Position numbers and translations under genes: made by a program
Shown: positions 29,501 through 39,484 of the stretch, in pieces
Numbering within the stretch: the first letter of the stretch is position 1
How the letters are laid out: the number at the start of each line of letters is the position of its first letter
The notes under the pieces: generated by a model
What the model was told of the DNA's origin: nothing
The model's database searches: none
Seen by the model: only the letters and a program-made list of their open reading frames with translations
Assembly (NCBI GenBank): GCA_943330915.2
Contig: CALQJO020000014.1
Span: 1 to 52,679 of the forward strand
Origin: Rhodoferax sp. OV413
GTDB lineage: Bacteria; Pseudomonadota; Gammaproteobacteria; Pseudomonadales; Pseudohongiellaceae
DNA: 52,679 bases
Direction of reading: 5' to 3'

Positions 29501-30916
29501 ATGAGCAACAAGCCAACCGCGCCCGGCCCGAGCAGCAGCCACACTTTGTGGGGCGGCCGATTTTCAGAAGCCACCGATGCCTTTGTGCAACGGTTTACTG
29601 CGTCGGTTAGTTTTGACCAGCGCATGTATCGTCAGGATATCCGCGGCTCCATTGCCCACGCGCGCATGTTGCAACAAGCCGGCATACTAACGGCAGATGA
29701 GTGCACAGCTATTGCGGAAGGTTTGCTGGCGATTCAGGCAGACATCGACACTGGCAACTTCACCTGGTCGGTGGAGCTCGAAGATGTGCACATGAACATT
29801 GAGTCCGAGCTGACCAAACGCATTGGATTGACCGGCAAAAAACTGCACACCGGCCGTTCACGTAACGATCAGGTAGCGACCGATATCCGCCTGTATGTGC
29901 GCGATGAAATTGACGTGATTGCCGCACAACTGACCCGTCTGCAAAGTGCGCTGCTGGATATTGCCGAGCGCGAAGCCGACACCATCATGCCGGGTTTCAC
30001 ACACCTGCAAACTGCACAGCCGATTACCTTTGGACATCATCTGCTGGCCTGGTTTGAAATGCTCGATCGCGATTACAGCCGGCTGTTGGACTGCCGTAAG
30101 CGTTTGAACAAGTCACCTCTTGGTGCTGCAGCACTGGCAGGCACCAGCTACCCGATCAACCGGCATTTCACTGCTGAACAACTGGGTTTTGATGCGCCCA
30201 CGCGCAACTCACTGGACTCCGTCAGCGACCGTGATTTTGCGATTGAACTGGCGGCCTGTGGCAGCCTGATCATGACGCACCTGTCGCGTTTTTCTGAAGA
30301 GCTGATACTGTGGACCTCTGCGCAGTTTGATTTTATCGATCTGCCGGATCGCTTCTGCACGGGCTCGTCCATCATGCCGCAGAAAAAAAACCCCGACGTC
30401 CCTGAACTGGTGCGTGGCAAAAGCGGTCGTGTCACCGGCCACCTGATTGCCCTGCTGATGCTGATGAAGTCTCAACCACTGGCCTACAACAAGGATAATC
30501 AGGAAGACAAAGAACCGCTGTTTGACTTGATCGACACCGTAAACGATTGCCTGAAGGCTTATGGCGACATGATCCCGGCCATCAGGCCCAAGAAAGAGAA
30601 CATGTATCTGGCGGCCAAAAAAGGCTACGCCACCGCTACTGATCTGGCTGACTATCTGGTCAAAAAAGGTCTGGCTTTCCGCGATGCGCATGAAATTGTG
30701 GGCAAATCGGTGGCCTATGGTATCCAGCAGAAAAAGGACTTGAGCGAATTGTCGCTGTCGGAGTTACAACAGTTCTCCGACATCATCCGCGACGATGTGT
30801 TTGCAGTACTCAGCCTTGAAGGTTCCGTGCAGGCACGTGACCACATGGGTGGCACAGCGCCTAATCAAGTGCGGGCGGCAGTGGCCACCTGCCGCGAGTT
30901 AATTGCAATGCGCTGA
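29501..30916 (+). CDS. argH: Argininosuccinate lyase
   Basis: A 471-residue lyase that splits argininosuccinate to arginine and fumarate, the last step of arginine synthesis. Seen are [20 protein letters not shown] at the N-terminus, [13 protein letters not shown], and the superfamily signature [12 protein letters not shown] with the mobile loop. Length is typical. ATG 29501 is preferred (AGGT upstream). Divergent from hemC, as in E. coli-like hem regions of many relatives. Confidence 0.97.
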   Translation: MSNKPTAPGPSSSHTLWGGRFSEATDAFVQRFTASVSFDQRMYRQDIRGSIAHARMLQQAGILTADECTAIAEGLLAIQADIDTGNFTWSVELEDVHMNIESELTKRIGLTGKKLHTGRSRNDQVATDIRLYVRDEIDVIAAQLTRLQSALLDIAEREADTIMPGFTHLQTAQPITFGHHLLAWFEMLDRDYSRLLDCRKRLNKSPLGAAALAGTSYPINRHFTAEQLGFDAPTRNSLDSVSDRDFAIELAACGSLIMTHLSRFSEELILWTSAQFDFIDLPDRFCTGSSIMPQKKNPDVPELVRGKSGRVTGHLIALLMLMKSQPLAYNKDNQEDKEPLFDLIDTVNDCLKAYGDMIPAIRPKKENMYLAAKKGYATATDLADYLVKKGLAFRDAHEIVGKSVAYGIQQKKDLSELSLSELQQFSDIIRDDVFAVLSLEGSVQARDHMGGTAPNQVRAAVATCRELIAMR

Positions 30917-30973
30917 GTCCGCTCAAAAAAACCAGGCAACAAGGCCGCATTAGCCGCCTCGTCTTTAACCGGC

Positions 30974-30979
30974 TATAAT
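30974..30979 (+). promoter_or_regulatory. -10 element for lptM-lysA-dapF
   Basis: A perfect TATAAT hexamer lies 49 bp before the lptM start in the 111-bp gap after argH. The best -35 at normal spacing (TTAGCC, 18 bp) is weak. It is the likely promoter of the lptM-lysA-dapF operon. Confidence 0.5.
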
Positions 30980-31027
30980 CGCCGTCAACTCAACAGGCAG
31001 CATTCAGACGACGGGGACACAAGACAG

Positions 31028-31210
31028 GTGAGCAGAGCAGCACTCATTATTTTGATCAGCCTTGTGACAGGCGGCTTGAGTGCCTGCGGCCAAAAAGGAC
31101 CCTTGCAACGCCCTGCCTCTTTGCCCCCAGCGCAGGCACAGATACTGCAGCACATCGATTCAGGACACCATGAACTCATTTCAATACCAGAACGGCGAAC
31201 TGTCAGCTGA
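31028..31210 (+). CDS. lptM: LPS translocon maturation lipoprotein LptM
   Basis: A 60-residue lipoprotein (formerly YifL). It has a short signal peptide and the lipobox SAC followed by the family hallmark CGQKGPLQRP. LptM helps the LptD-LptE outer-membrane translocon mature in E. coli. The start is GTG 31028. The 3' end overlaps lysA by 41 nt, so the two are coupled. The order lptM-(lysA)-dapF is widely conserved. Confidence 0.9.
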   Translation: MSRAALIILISLVTGGLSACGQKGPLQRPASLPPAQAQILQHIDSGHHELISIPERRTVS

Positions 31211-32438
31211 AAATCTGCCATTAAGTACCGTTGCGGAACAATTTGGCACGCCCTGTTATGTGTACTCCAGAGCCGCACTGGAACATAACCTGTTGGCGTA
31301 TGAACAGGCACTCGCGGGCATTCCGCATCTGACGTGTTTTGCCGTCAAAGCCAACTCCAATCTTGCCGTACTCAATGTATTGGCCCGCCTTGGTTCAGGC
31401 TTTGACATTGTGTCCGGGGGCGAACTGTCACGGGTTTTGCGCGCCGGCGGCGATCCGTCTAAAGTAATTTTTTCCGGCCTTGGCAAAACTGCAACCGAAA
31501 TCGAGCAGGCCCTTGACGTCGGCATCCTGTGCTTCAATGTGGAGTCTGATGCCGAACTGGACCGGATCAATGACGTTGCCAGACGTTGCGGCAAACGCGC
31601 CGCCATTTCGTTGCGCGTCAACCCGGACGTCGATGCCGGGACACACCCTTATATCTCCACTGGTTTAAAAGAAAACAAGTTTGGTATCGATATTGCCGCT
31701 GCATTTGAGGTTTATCAGCGTGCTGCCAGCATGAGTCACATTGACATTACCGGCATCGATTGCCACATCGGTTCACAACTGACCAGTATTGCTCCTTATC
31801 TTGATGCCGTGGACAAAATTCTGTTGCTGGTAGACCGACTGGCACAGTCCGGCATCACGCTGAAGCACATCGATATCGGCGGCGGGCTGGGCGTGGTCTA
31901 TAACCAGGAAACACCGCCACCGCCGCAGGCCTTGATCGACGCCGTCAGACACAAAATCCTTGGCCGCCATCTGACGCTGATCATGGAGCCGGGCAGGTCA
32001 ATCTGCGCCAATGCCGGCATCTTGCTGACCCGGGTGGAATTTCTGAAACATACGGCACACAAACATTTTGCAATCATTGATGCCGCGATGAACGATCTGC
32101 TCCGGCCCTCTCTGTATGGCGCGTGGCAGGATATCGTGCCTGTCAGACAAGCCTGTTCCCATGATGAGCAGACCAGTCGGCCTGCGCATGTTTACGATGT
32201 TGTAGGGCCCGTGTGTGAGTCAGGAGATTTTCTTGGCAAGGAAAGAATATTGAGCATTGCGGCGGGTGATCTTCTGGCAGTACGCTCTGCCGGTGCTTAT
32301 GGGTTTGTGATGAGTTCCAACTACAACACCCGCAACCGGGTAGCCGAAATCATGGTCGACAATAATCGCGCCACCGTGGTGCGCCAGAGGGAAACCATTG
32401 ACTACCAACTCAGTCTCGAACACGTGTTGGCAGACTGA
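31170..32438 (+). CDS. lysA: Diaminopimelate decarboxylase
   Basis: A 422-residue fold-type III PLP enzyme making lysine from meso-diaminopimelate. The PLP lysine is K60 in FAVKANSN. Further motifs are SGGELSRVLRAG, CHIGSQL, the glycine-rich HIDIGGGLGV, EPGRSICANAG, and the substrate-binding VCESGDF and GAYGFVMSSNYN. ATG 31170 has AGGA upstream and begins inside lptM. dapF follows after 4 nt. Confidence 0.96.
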   Translation: MNSFQYQNGELSAENLPLSTVAEQFGTPCYVYSRAALEHNLLAYEQALAGIPHLTCFAVKANSNLAVLNVLARLGSGFDIVSGGELSRVLRAGGDPSKVIFSGLGKTATEIEQALDVGILCFNVESDAELDRINDVARRCGKRAAISLRVNPDVDAGTHPYISTGLKENKFGIDIAAAFEVYQRAASMSHIDITGIDCHIGSQLTSIAPYLDAVDKILLLVDRLAQSGITLKHIDIGGGLGVVYNQETPPPPQALIDAVRHKILGRHLTLIMEPGRSICANAGILLTRVEFLKHTAHKHFAIIDAAMNDLLRPSLYGAWQDIVPVRQACSHDEQTSRPAHVYDVVGPVCESGDFLGKERILSIAAGDLLAVRSAGAYGFVMSSNYNTRNRVAEIMVDNNRATVVRQRETIDYQLSLEHVLAD

Positions 32439-32442
32439 CATC

Positions 32443-33315
32443 ATGAACAACTCAACAGCAGTGCAGCGCATCCCTTTTACCAAAATGCACGGACTCGGCA
32501 ACGATTTTGTGGTGCTGGATACCATTTCCAATCCAGTGGAACTGAGCCCGGCACAGGTGCGGCAACTGGGTGACCGCAAGCGCGGTATCGGATTTGACCA
32601 ACTGCTGATCATCGGGCCGCCGCGACGCCCTGACGCGGATTTCAGTTACCGGATATTCAACACGGATGGCAGCGAAGTAGAGCATTGTGGCAACGGCGCC
32701 CGCTGTTTCGCGCGTTATGTCTTGCAGCGCGGCCTGATTGCGCGCAGCCCTATCCGTGTGCAGACCATGAACCGGTTGCTGGAACTGCACAGTCATCAGA
32801 ATGGGCTGGTCACCGTCGATATGGGTGCGCCTGATTTCTCGCCCGCAGCATTACCCTTCGACGCTCCCATACAGCAGGGGACTTACACACTTTCAGTGCC
32901 ACAACATCCCGGTGCTGACACAGTGACCAATGTGCATTTTTATGCGGTGTCTATGGGGAACCCACATATTGTGATGACGGTTTCCGATTGCGACACTGCA
33001 CCCGTGGCGACACTGGGCCCTGTGCTATGCAATTGGCCCAGTTTTGCGCAGGGAGTCAACGTTGGCTTTATGCAGATCATTGATCGCAGCACAATCCGCT
33101 TGCGTGTGTTTGAGCGCGGCGCCGGGGAAACCGAAGCCTGTGGCACCGGCACCTGTGCTGCAGTGGTTTGCGGCATTCGTGCAGGTTTATTGGACAATCA
33201 TGTTTGCGCGCTGCTCAATGGCGGCAAATTGCAGATCGAATGGCAGGGAGACAATTCTCCCGTGCTGATGACAGGACCCGCGACCACCGTGTACGAAGGG
33301 AGCCTGATGCTATAA
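32443..33315 (+). CDS. dapF: Diaminopimelate epimerase
   Basis: A 290-residue epimerase that interconverts L,L- and meso-diaminopimelate. The catalytic cysteines are C82 (EHCGNGARC) and C233 (EACGTGTCA), each in its signature. It begins MNNSTAVQRIPFTKMHGLGN; ATG 32443 lies 4 nt after lysA, so the two are one operon. The product feeds both peptidoglycan and, via LysA, lysine. Confidence 0.97.
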   Translation: MNNSTAVQRIPFTKMHGLGNDFVVLDTISNPVELSPAQVRQLGDRKRGIGFDQLLIIGPPRRPDADFSYRIFNTDGSEVEHCGNGARCFARYVLQRGLIARSPIRVQTMNRLLELHSHQNGLVTVDMGAPDFSPAALPFDAPIQQGTYTLSVPQHPGADTVTNVHFYAVSMGNPHIVMTVSDCDTAPVATLGPVLCNWPSFAQGVNVGFMQIIDRSTIRLRVFERGAGETEACGTGTCAAVVCGIRAGLLDNHVCALLNGGKLQIEWQGDNSPVLMTGPATTVYEGSLML

Positions 33316-33370
33316 ATGTCAGATGACAATCAACGACCATGGATAAAAATAAATTAAACAGGAAACCGAT

Positions 33371-34072
33371 ATGAGCAATGAATTTTCGCCAGCCCGCAAA
33401 TCGGGCAGCTCCGGAGCAGAGGGTAAATCGGTGGCGATTGATGCTGAAGAGGTTGCTGCTTACCTGAAAGCCAATCCGGATTTCTTCAGTGACCGCGACG
33501 CCCTGCTGGCTGACATGACGGTGCCACATGAGAGCGGCAAAGCCGTATCCTTGCTGGAACGCCAAGTTAAAATTCTTCGCGATCGCAGCATTGAATCACG
33601 CCACACACTCAATGCTCTGCTGGAAAACGCACGCTATAACGACCAACTTTTCAGCGTGACACGCAACCTGATACTGACATTGCTGGAAGAAGATAATCTG
33701 GGGCAACTGGCAAGAGTAACGGAGTGCAATCTGGCCACTCAACCGGGCATTGATGCATGCAAGCTGATACTGGTCGATACACCAGCTGCCGCCAGTGAAT
33801 TGCAGAAGCGGTTTCCGTCATTGTTTCGCAGCAAGCGGGTGCTATGCCAGGTGCTCGACAAGGAAACTTCACAACTGATGTTTGCAGACATGACGCCAGC
33901 GCTGCGCTCTGCAGCACTGTGCCCGGTCACCCATGGCAACAATCTGCTGGCTATCCTGGCAATCGGCAATCAGTCGCAAGACTACTTCAACGATGAACTG
34001 GACACCCTGTTTCTGGACTTTATTGCCGAAGTGCTTGGCTCGCTGGTTAATCGACTGCAGACACAGGGCTGA
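33371..34072 (+). CDS. DUF484 family protein
   Basis: A 233-residue DUF484 protein (relative of E. coli YigA). The N-terminal VAAYLKANPDFFSDRDALLADM and VSLLERQVKILRDRSIESR segments are typical, followed by a coiled coil and a GAF-like C-terminal half. Its function is unknown; in E. coli the order is dapF-yigA-xerC, and xerC is not present here. It has AGGA before ATG 33371. A large glycosyltransferase gene follows after 8 nt. Confidence 0.92.
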   Translation: MSNEFSPARKSGSSGAEGKSVAIDAEEVAAYLKANPDFFSDRDALLADMTVPHESGKAVSLLERQVKILRDRSIESRHTLNALLENARYNDQLFSVTRNLILTLLEEDNLGQLARVTECNLATQPGIDACKLILVDTPAAASELQKRFPSLFRSKRVLCQVLDKETSQLMFADMTPALRSAALCPVTHGNNLLAILAIGNQSQDYFNDELDTLFLDFIAEVLGSLVNRLQTQG

Positions 34073-34080
34073 GTTGCCGG

Positions 34081-37000
34081 ATGAACAAGCCCTCGCGCTC
34101 TAAAGACAGCACGGCACTGGTTTCTGTTATCTGCCGAAGTGTAAGCCGGCCAACGCTGGCACAAACATTACAGTCTGTCGGACAGCAGAACTGGAAAAAC
34201 CTAGAGCTGGTGCTGGTAGACGCACTGGGCACAGGTATGCTCACCGCGCCAGATCTGCCGGCACACATCAGCGTGCGTGTGGTATGTACCGGCAAACCGC
34301 TGGATCGGCCAGCCGCCGCTAACGCCGGCCTGAAGGCCTCGCAGGGCGACTTTCTGCTATTTCTGGACGATGACGACTGGATAGCCGACAAGCATCTGAG
34401 CCTGTTGGCAAACACGTTGCTAACGGCAGAAACTCTGGTTGTTTACAGCGCCACACAGATGGCCAGTGCACAAGGGGATGCAACCGCAGACGTCATCGCC
34501 GTGCCGTTTGATCTCAACAAGCTGCGTCGCGATAACTTCATTCCGATTCACTCAGCCATGTTTTCGCGTGAACTGCTCGATCTTGGCTGTTGTTTTGACG
34601 AGTCACTGCCTATCTATGAAGACTGGGATTTCTGGTTACAGTGCGCAGAACACACGTCGTTCATTCTGTTGAATACAGTGGGCGCCTTTTACCGCGCGGG
34701 TGGTGAGTCGCGCACCATGCTCGACCAACATCAACAACGTTATCAACCCGGACATCCCAGCGCTGATGCCCGATCCCGGCTGCTGGATAAGTGGCGGCTG
34801 CGCTGGAGCGGTGCCGAGATAAACGCCCTGCTGGGACTCGTGGATCAAGCGCCGGCCCTGAAACAAGTACATGATGAGCTGGGCATCAGCCACACGCTGC
34901 TGGAGGCACGGACCGGAGAATTGAACAAAGTCCGTAATCAGTTTGAGCAGACGCAGGCAAAACTTAAGGAAAAAAAATCTGAGTTTCTGGCGATCAAGCG
35001 TAGTCTGGCTGAATTACGCGGCGAAGCCGACTTGCTAAGCGCTTCGGTACTCACCCTGCAACAAAATAATCAGGCACTGCACACGGAGATTGAATCTCTG
35101 CATCAAAGCAGTGCCCTGTTAAGAGAGGAAATAGAGGCACTGCACAGTGAATACCAGGCGCAACTCATCAGCATCAGCAACCAACTGCAACACAGTAACG
35201 ATGCGCTGGGTGCGGCAAACACGCGGGCAGAACAGACAACCCAACAATTGGACCGTGTCGAACACAACTACCAACTTCTGCAGAGTGACTACATCTCGCT
35301 GAATCTGGCTCACGAACAACTGGATCGCGGCGTTCGTGAGATACTTGGCTCGTTTTCGTGGCGTGCCACTGCGCCTTATCGATGGCTTCGTCACCGTCTC
35401 AACAAAGTCGTGGCGCATTTGTTGCCAACGCGCAGGCCCGGCAGTTCTCAGACAGCGAATGCTCACACAAAAGAACATAACATCACCGCAACACTGCAAT
35501 CCGGTCTTGTCACACCGTCAATCGATAACGCTGTGTTGCCCGATGACTTCACAGTGCAAGGCTGGGCATGGTCTGACAAGCCTATTGTCAGCGTCCAGCT
35601 GTTTTTAGATCACGATATGTTTCACGACATACACCCACTGCCGGCACACGAGCGCCTGGAAGATGCCCAGCGCATCGGTTTTGCGCGGCTGATTGACACG
35701 CGGGATCTGACTCCGGGACAGCATCAACTCAGTCTGCTGGTGCGCGATGCGCAAGGGCAGCAGATGCGTGTCTCGCGCAATTTTGTGTATCAACCGTCAG
35801 CCACCGTCTATCAACGCTGGCATCGGGATACCGCACCGACTGCACACACACTGCAGACACAAGCTGCAACGGCCCTGCCCGCCGATCGCACTTTTACCAT
35901 CCTGGTGCAGTTTGAAAACACCGGCACTGTGCAGAGCCAGAATATCGGGGCTCTGCACAACACGCTGAACAGCCTGCTTTCGCAAACCTGCCGCCCTGTG
36001 CAATGCCTGATCTCGGCACCAGAGACACAACATCAGGCCATTCATACACTGACATCAACACTGCTGCCCGATGCCAAAGTAATCTCGGTATCCGATACAT
36101 GGCCGGAACTTCTGGCGGCCCGCGGCGCACTGCTGTGTGTGCTGAACGCCGGCGAAGTGCTGCGCGCGGACTGCCTGTGGCGCGTGACGGCTGCATGGCA
36201 AGAGAACACGACCTTGCTCTATAGCGACCATGATCAGATTGACCCAAGCGGCAAGCCGGTCAACCCCTGGTTCACAACTGAGTGGTCACCTGACCTGCTT
36301 CATGGACAGAATTACATCGGCCACGTGTTTTTCGCCGACACACGCCAGTTCGCCAAACTGAGCGCGCTCAACACACAGGCTCCAGCCTGGCGCTACAGCT
36401 TGCTGCTGGAACTTGGCTGGCAGCAACCGCTCAGTGCGGTGCAAAGAATTGCTGCCGTGTTGTGGAGCGCACCTCAGCCCACGGCAGAGCAGCGCAAACG
36501 TGAGCTGGCTGCTGAATCGCAGGCACTGACGCAGCACTTGCAGCAACACGGCCAACAGGCCTTGGTATTGCCTGTCGCGGGCAGCGAGTGCCGGCGAGTA
36601 CAGTGGTCACTACCCCGTAAGCCAGTGGTCTCCATCATTATACCGACCACCGGCAACATGCGTTTTCTGAAACCCTGCCTGGATACACTGAAATCCAGCA
36701 CCTACCCCGCTATTGAAGTGGTGATTCTGGACAACAGTCGTGGCAAATACCCTGAAGGCATTCTCTACGCCCAAGAACAAGGTGCTGTGGTGATTGAGTG
36801 CAATGAAGCGTTTAACTGGTCACGGCTGAACAACATCGGCGCAGAAAAAAGTCACGGCGAATTGCTGCTGTTTCTGAACGATGATATTGAAATTATCCAG
36901 CCCGACTGGCTGGAGGAACTGGTCTCACAAGCGCTGCGTGATGACGTTGGCACGGTTGGGGCAATGCTGCTGTACCCCAATGGCGCAATCCAGCACGGCG

Positions 37001-38604
37001 GTGTGTTTCTGGTTGACCATGGCGGCGGCGCCCGGCATCTGTTCCACAAGCAGTTGCCGGGCAAAGGCATTTACCACGAACTGGACAACTGTGTCCGCGA
37101 AGTCTCCGGCAATACCGGCGCCTGTCAGATGATCCGGCGCGACCGCTTTGAGCAGCTCGGGCGCTTTGATGAACAACTGTCGATCGTCGGCAACGACATA
37201 GATCTGTGCATGCGTGCACTGGAAGCGGGACTGCGTAATGTCTGGACGCCCCACAGCCGGCTGATCCACCATGAAAGCGTCAGTCGACAGAGCAAGCCGA
37301 TTGGCCAGGATGAAAAGGCCATGTGGGATCGCTGGCAACATCGCTTTCTGGGCGGTGACCCCTACTTTAATCCCAACATGGATCTGACACGCGAAGATTA
37401 CGTGCTGGCTCCGGTTCAGAGCACCGACCCGGCGCCTGATGACTCAACTACCGTGCCGGACTCACCAGCACCCGTGCAGGCCGGTGTGCATCTGATCGCC
37501 TACATCCGCGCCAGCATGGGTGTGGGCGAAGCGGCACGGGGCAACGCCGCCGCACTGGAGGCATCCGGGGTCCCCTTTGGCATTGTGAATTATGAAAAGG
37601 GCAATCCGTCACGAATGGACAACCTGCGCTGGCAGCACCGGGAAATACAACGCCCGCAATACGCCATCAACCTTATCCACATCAATGCGGACCACACCCC
37701 CGGAGTGATGAAAGATCTGGGGCCGCAGTGGTTTGACCAGCACTACAACATCGGCTTCTGGGCGTGGGAAATGCCCGAGTTTCCTGACCGCTGGATAGAC
37801 CGCTTTGATCTGCTGGACGAAGTCTGGGTGCCCTCAGCGTATGTGAACCAGGCGGTGGCTGCCAAGTCACCCATACCGGTGATCACCATCCCCCATATCA
37901 TCAATGTCAACGAGAACGACGCTCACCAATACCCGCGCGCTTACTTTGGCATACCCGATCAGGCGTTTGTGTTTATCAGTATGTTTGATACCCACAGTAT
38001 TGCTCAACGCAAGAACCCGTTCGGATCAATTCTCGCTTTCCAGAAAGCCTTTGCGGCCACCGATAACAACGTGCAGTTGCTGATCAAAATCAACAATGCC
38101 GATGAAGCTAATCTGAAGGTGTTGCGCAGCCTGATCGGAGACTACCAGAATATTGTGCTACTTGACGCCTACCTGGATCGCGCGCAGATTGATTCGCTGA
38201 TTAACTGTTGCGACTGCTACGTCTCCCTGCATCATGCCGAAGGGTTCGGGTTAGGGCCGGCAGAGGCGATGGCACTGGGCAAAGTGGCACTGGTCACCGC
38301 ATGGTCCGGCAACATGGAGTACATGCGCAGCAATAATTGTGTGGCCGTTCAGTACAGCCTCAAAACCCTGGGCAAAGACTATGGCCCCTATGAGGCTCAT
38401 CAGTATTGGGCCGTCCCGGACATTGATCACGCGGCTGCAGAAATGCGCGATCTGTCGCTGAATCCGGCCAGGGTCAGATTGCTCGGTGAGCAGGCCCGCA
38501 AAACAATTAAGCAGGAGTTCTCTGCAGACGCAGTGGGAGCGCGTATGCGCCAACGTTTGCACAGCATAGAACGCATTATTGGAAAACGACGCCAACAGCA
38601 GTAG
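34081..38604 (+). CDS. Giant multi-domain glycosyltransferase (GT2-coil-GT2-GT2-GT4)
   Basis: A 1507-residue cytoplasmic protein with at least four units. Residues about 15-230 are a GT2 domain (LVSVICRSV, then FLLFLDDDDWIAD, YEDWDFWLQC). About 265-425 is a long coiled coil rich in Gln, Leu and Glu, ending in EILGSFSWRATAPYRWLR, a motif typical of large GT2 chains. About 490-580 is a small beta domain (VQGWAWSDKP). About 600-830 is a degenerate GT2-like domain. About 849-1110 is a second good GT2 domain (VVSIIIPTTGNM, FLNDDIEI, NDIDLCMRA). About 1134-1490 is a GT4 domain (AYIRASMGVGEAARG, SLHHAEGFGLGPAEAMALG). It likely builds a repeated surface polysaccharide with several sugar transfers in one chain. 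It heads a glycan gene block. Confidence 0.9.
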   Translation: MNKPSRSKDSTALVSVICRSVSRPTLAQTLQSVGQQNWKNLELVLVDALGTGMLTAPDLPAHISVRVVCTGKPLDRPAAANAGLKASQGDFLLFLDDDDWIADKHLSLLANTLLTAETLVVYSATQMASAQGDATADVIAVPFDLNKLRRDNFIPIHSAMFSRELLDLGCCFDESLPIYEDWDFWLQCAEHTSFILLNTVGAFYRAGGESRTMLDQHQQRYQPGHPSADARSRLLDKWRLRWSGAEINALLGLVDQAPALKQVHDELGISHTLLEARTGELNKVRNQFEQTQAKLKEKKSEFLAIKRSLAELRGEADLLSASVLTLQQNNQALHTEIESLHQSSALLREEIEALHSEYQAQLISISNQLQHSNDALGAANTRAEQTTQQLDRVEHNYQLLQSDYISLNLAHEQLDRGVREILGSFSWRATAPYRWLRHRLNKVVAHLLPTRRPGSSQTANAHTKEHNITATLQSGLVTPSIDNAVLPDDFTVQGWAWSDKPIVSVQLFLDHDMFHDIHPLPAHERLEDAQRIGFARLIDTRDLTPGQHQLSLLVRDAQGQQMRVSRNFVYQPSATVYQRWHRDTAPTAHTLQTQAATALPADRTFTILVQFENTGTVQSQNIGALHNTLNSLLSQTCRPVQCLISAPETQHQAIHTLTSTLLPDAKVISVSDTWPELLAARGALLCVLNAGEVLRADCLWRVTAAWQENTTLLYSDHDQIDPSGKPVNPWFTTEWSPDLLHGQNYIGHVFFADTRQFAKLSALNTQAPAWRYSLLLELGWQQPLSAVQRIAAVLWSAPQPTAEQRKRELAAESQALTQHLQQHGQQALVLPVAGSECRRVQWSLPRKPVVSIIIPTTGNMRFLKPCLDTLKSSTYPAIEVVILDNSRGKYPEGILYAQEQGAVVIECNEAFNWSRLNNIGAEKSHGELLLFLNDDIEIIQPDWLEELVSQALRDDVGTVGAMLLYPNGAIQHGGVFLVDHGGGARHLFHKQLPGKGIYHELDNCVREVSGNTGACQMIRRDRFEQLGRFDEQLSIVGNDIDLCMRALEAGLRNVWTPHSRLIHHESVSRQSKPIGQDEKAMWDRWQHRFLGGDPYFNPNMDLTREDYVLAPVQSTDPAPDDSTTVPDSPAPVQAGVHLIAYIRASMGVGEAARGNAAALEASGVPFGIVNYEKGNPSRMDNLRWQHREIQRPQYAINLIHINADHTPGVMKDLGPQWFDQHYNIGFWAWEMPEFPDRWIDRFDLLDEVWVPSAYVNQAVAAKSPIPVITIPHIINVNENDAHQYPRAYFGIPDQAFVFISMFDTHSIAQRKNPFGSILAFQKAFAATDNNVQLLIKINNADEANLKVLRSLIGDYQNIVLLDAYLDRAQIDSLINCCDCYVSLHHAEGFGLGPAEAMALGKVALVTAWSGNMEYMRSNNCVAVQYSLKTLGKDYGPYEAHQYWAVPDIDHAAAEMRDLSLNPARVRLLGEQARKTIKQEFSADAVGARMRQRLHSIERIIGKRRQQQ

Positions 38605-38611
38605 AGGCAGT

Positions 38612-39484
38612 ATGTTCAAGCGCAGTAGTACGTCACTCGTGAACCCCGGTTTTTTAAGTGACGAGCAGATCGATTATTTCGAACAGAACGGATACGTGAT
38701 TGTAGATTTTGGCTTTGACCATGGTGAATTTGATGCCCTGATCAACACCTTGCAACCACTGTACGACCCCGGGCACTTGCGGGCACCCGCGTTTGGTGCG
38801 CGCATCCAGGACGCATGGCAGTTTGTCAAACCTGTGCACACCCTGGCGACGCACCCCAATGTGCTCTCGGCGCTGCATCAGTTGTTTGGTCGGCAGCCTC
38901 GCCCGTTTCAGACCCTGAATTTTCCGTTTGGCACCCAGCAGAAAATTCATTCAGACACCATTCACTTCAGTAGCATGCCTGGCGGTTTTATGGCCGGGGT
39001 GTGGGTGGCACTGGAAGATATCGACGACAATAATGGGCCGCTGCGTTACTACCCAGGCTCACATAAACTGCCGCAAATCAGTATGCAGGATGCCGGACTG
39101 GCGCCCGGTTATGAACATTACCCGGCCTATGAAACCTTTATGGAAAACAAGGTCAGTTCGCTGGACATCCGTCAGTCGTTTGGCCTGATGCCCAAGGGGC
39201 ATGCCCTGATCTGGCATGCAAATTTATTACACGGTGGAGCCGAGCACAAAGACCATCAACGTAGCAGGCACTCGCAGGTCACACATTACTTCTTTGAAGG
39301 GTGTCGTTATTACACGCCCCTGCACAGCACCACGGAAAACATTCACTATCGCAAACCTGTGTGGATACGGCCGGACAAATGGGTACAACAGTTTCCGGTC
39401 ACGCCGCAGATGCTGGCGCAAATGCCCTACCTGGCGCGACACACTCTGCGTCTGAAACGTTGGCTGCAGCGCAATTTGCCTTAA
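38612..39484 (+). CDS. Phytanoyl-CoA dioxygenase family protein
   Basis: A 290-residue Fe(II)/2-oxoglutarate dioxygenase. The iron ligands are H113 and D115 in KIHSDTIHFS and H207 in WHANLLHGGAEH, with a following RSR/RH segment to bind 2-oxoglutarate. These enzymes hydroxylate small molecules and lipids. Embedded among glycosyltransferase genes, it may hydroxylate a sugar or lipid part of the glycan, though its substrate is not known. ATG 38612 has AGAGG upstream. It starts 7 nt after the giant glycosyltransferase gene and overlaps the convergent GT2 gene stop by 4 nt. Confidence 0.88.
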   Translation: MFKRSSTSLVNPGFLSDEQIDYFEQNGYVIVDFGFDHGEFDALINTLQPLYDPGHLRAPAFGARIQDAWQFVKPVHTLATHPNVLSALHQLFGRQPRPFQTLNFPFGTQQKIHSDTIHFSSMPGGFMAGVWVALEDIDDNNGPLRYYPGSHKLPQISMQDAGLAPGYEHYPAYETFMENKVSSLDIRQSFGLMPKGHALIWHANLLHGGAEHKDHQRSRHSQVTHYFFEGCRYYTPLHSTTENIHYRKPVWIRPDKWVQQFPVTPQMLAQMPYLARHTLRLKRWLQRNLP

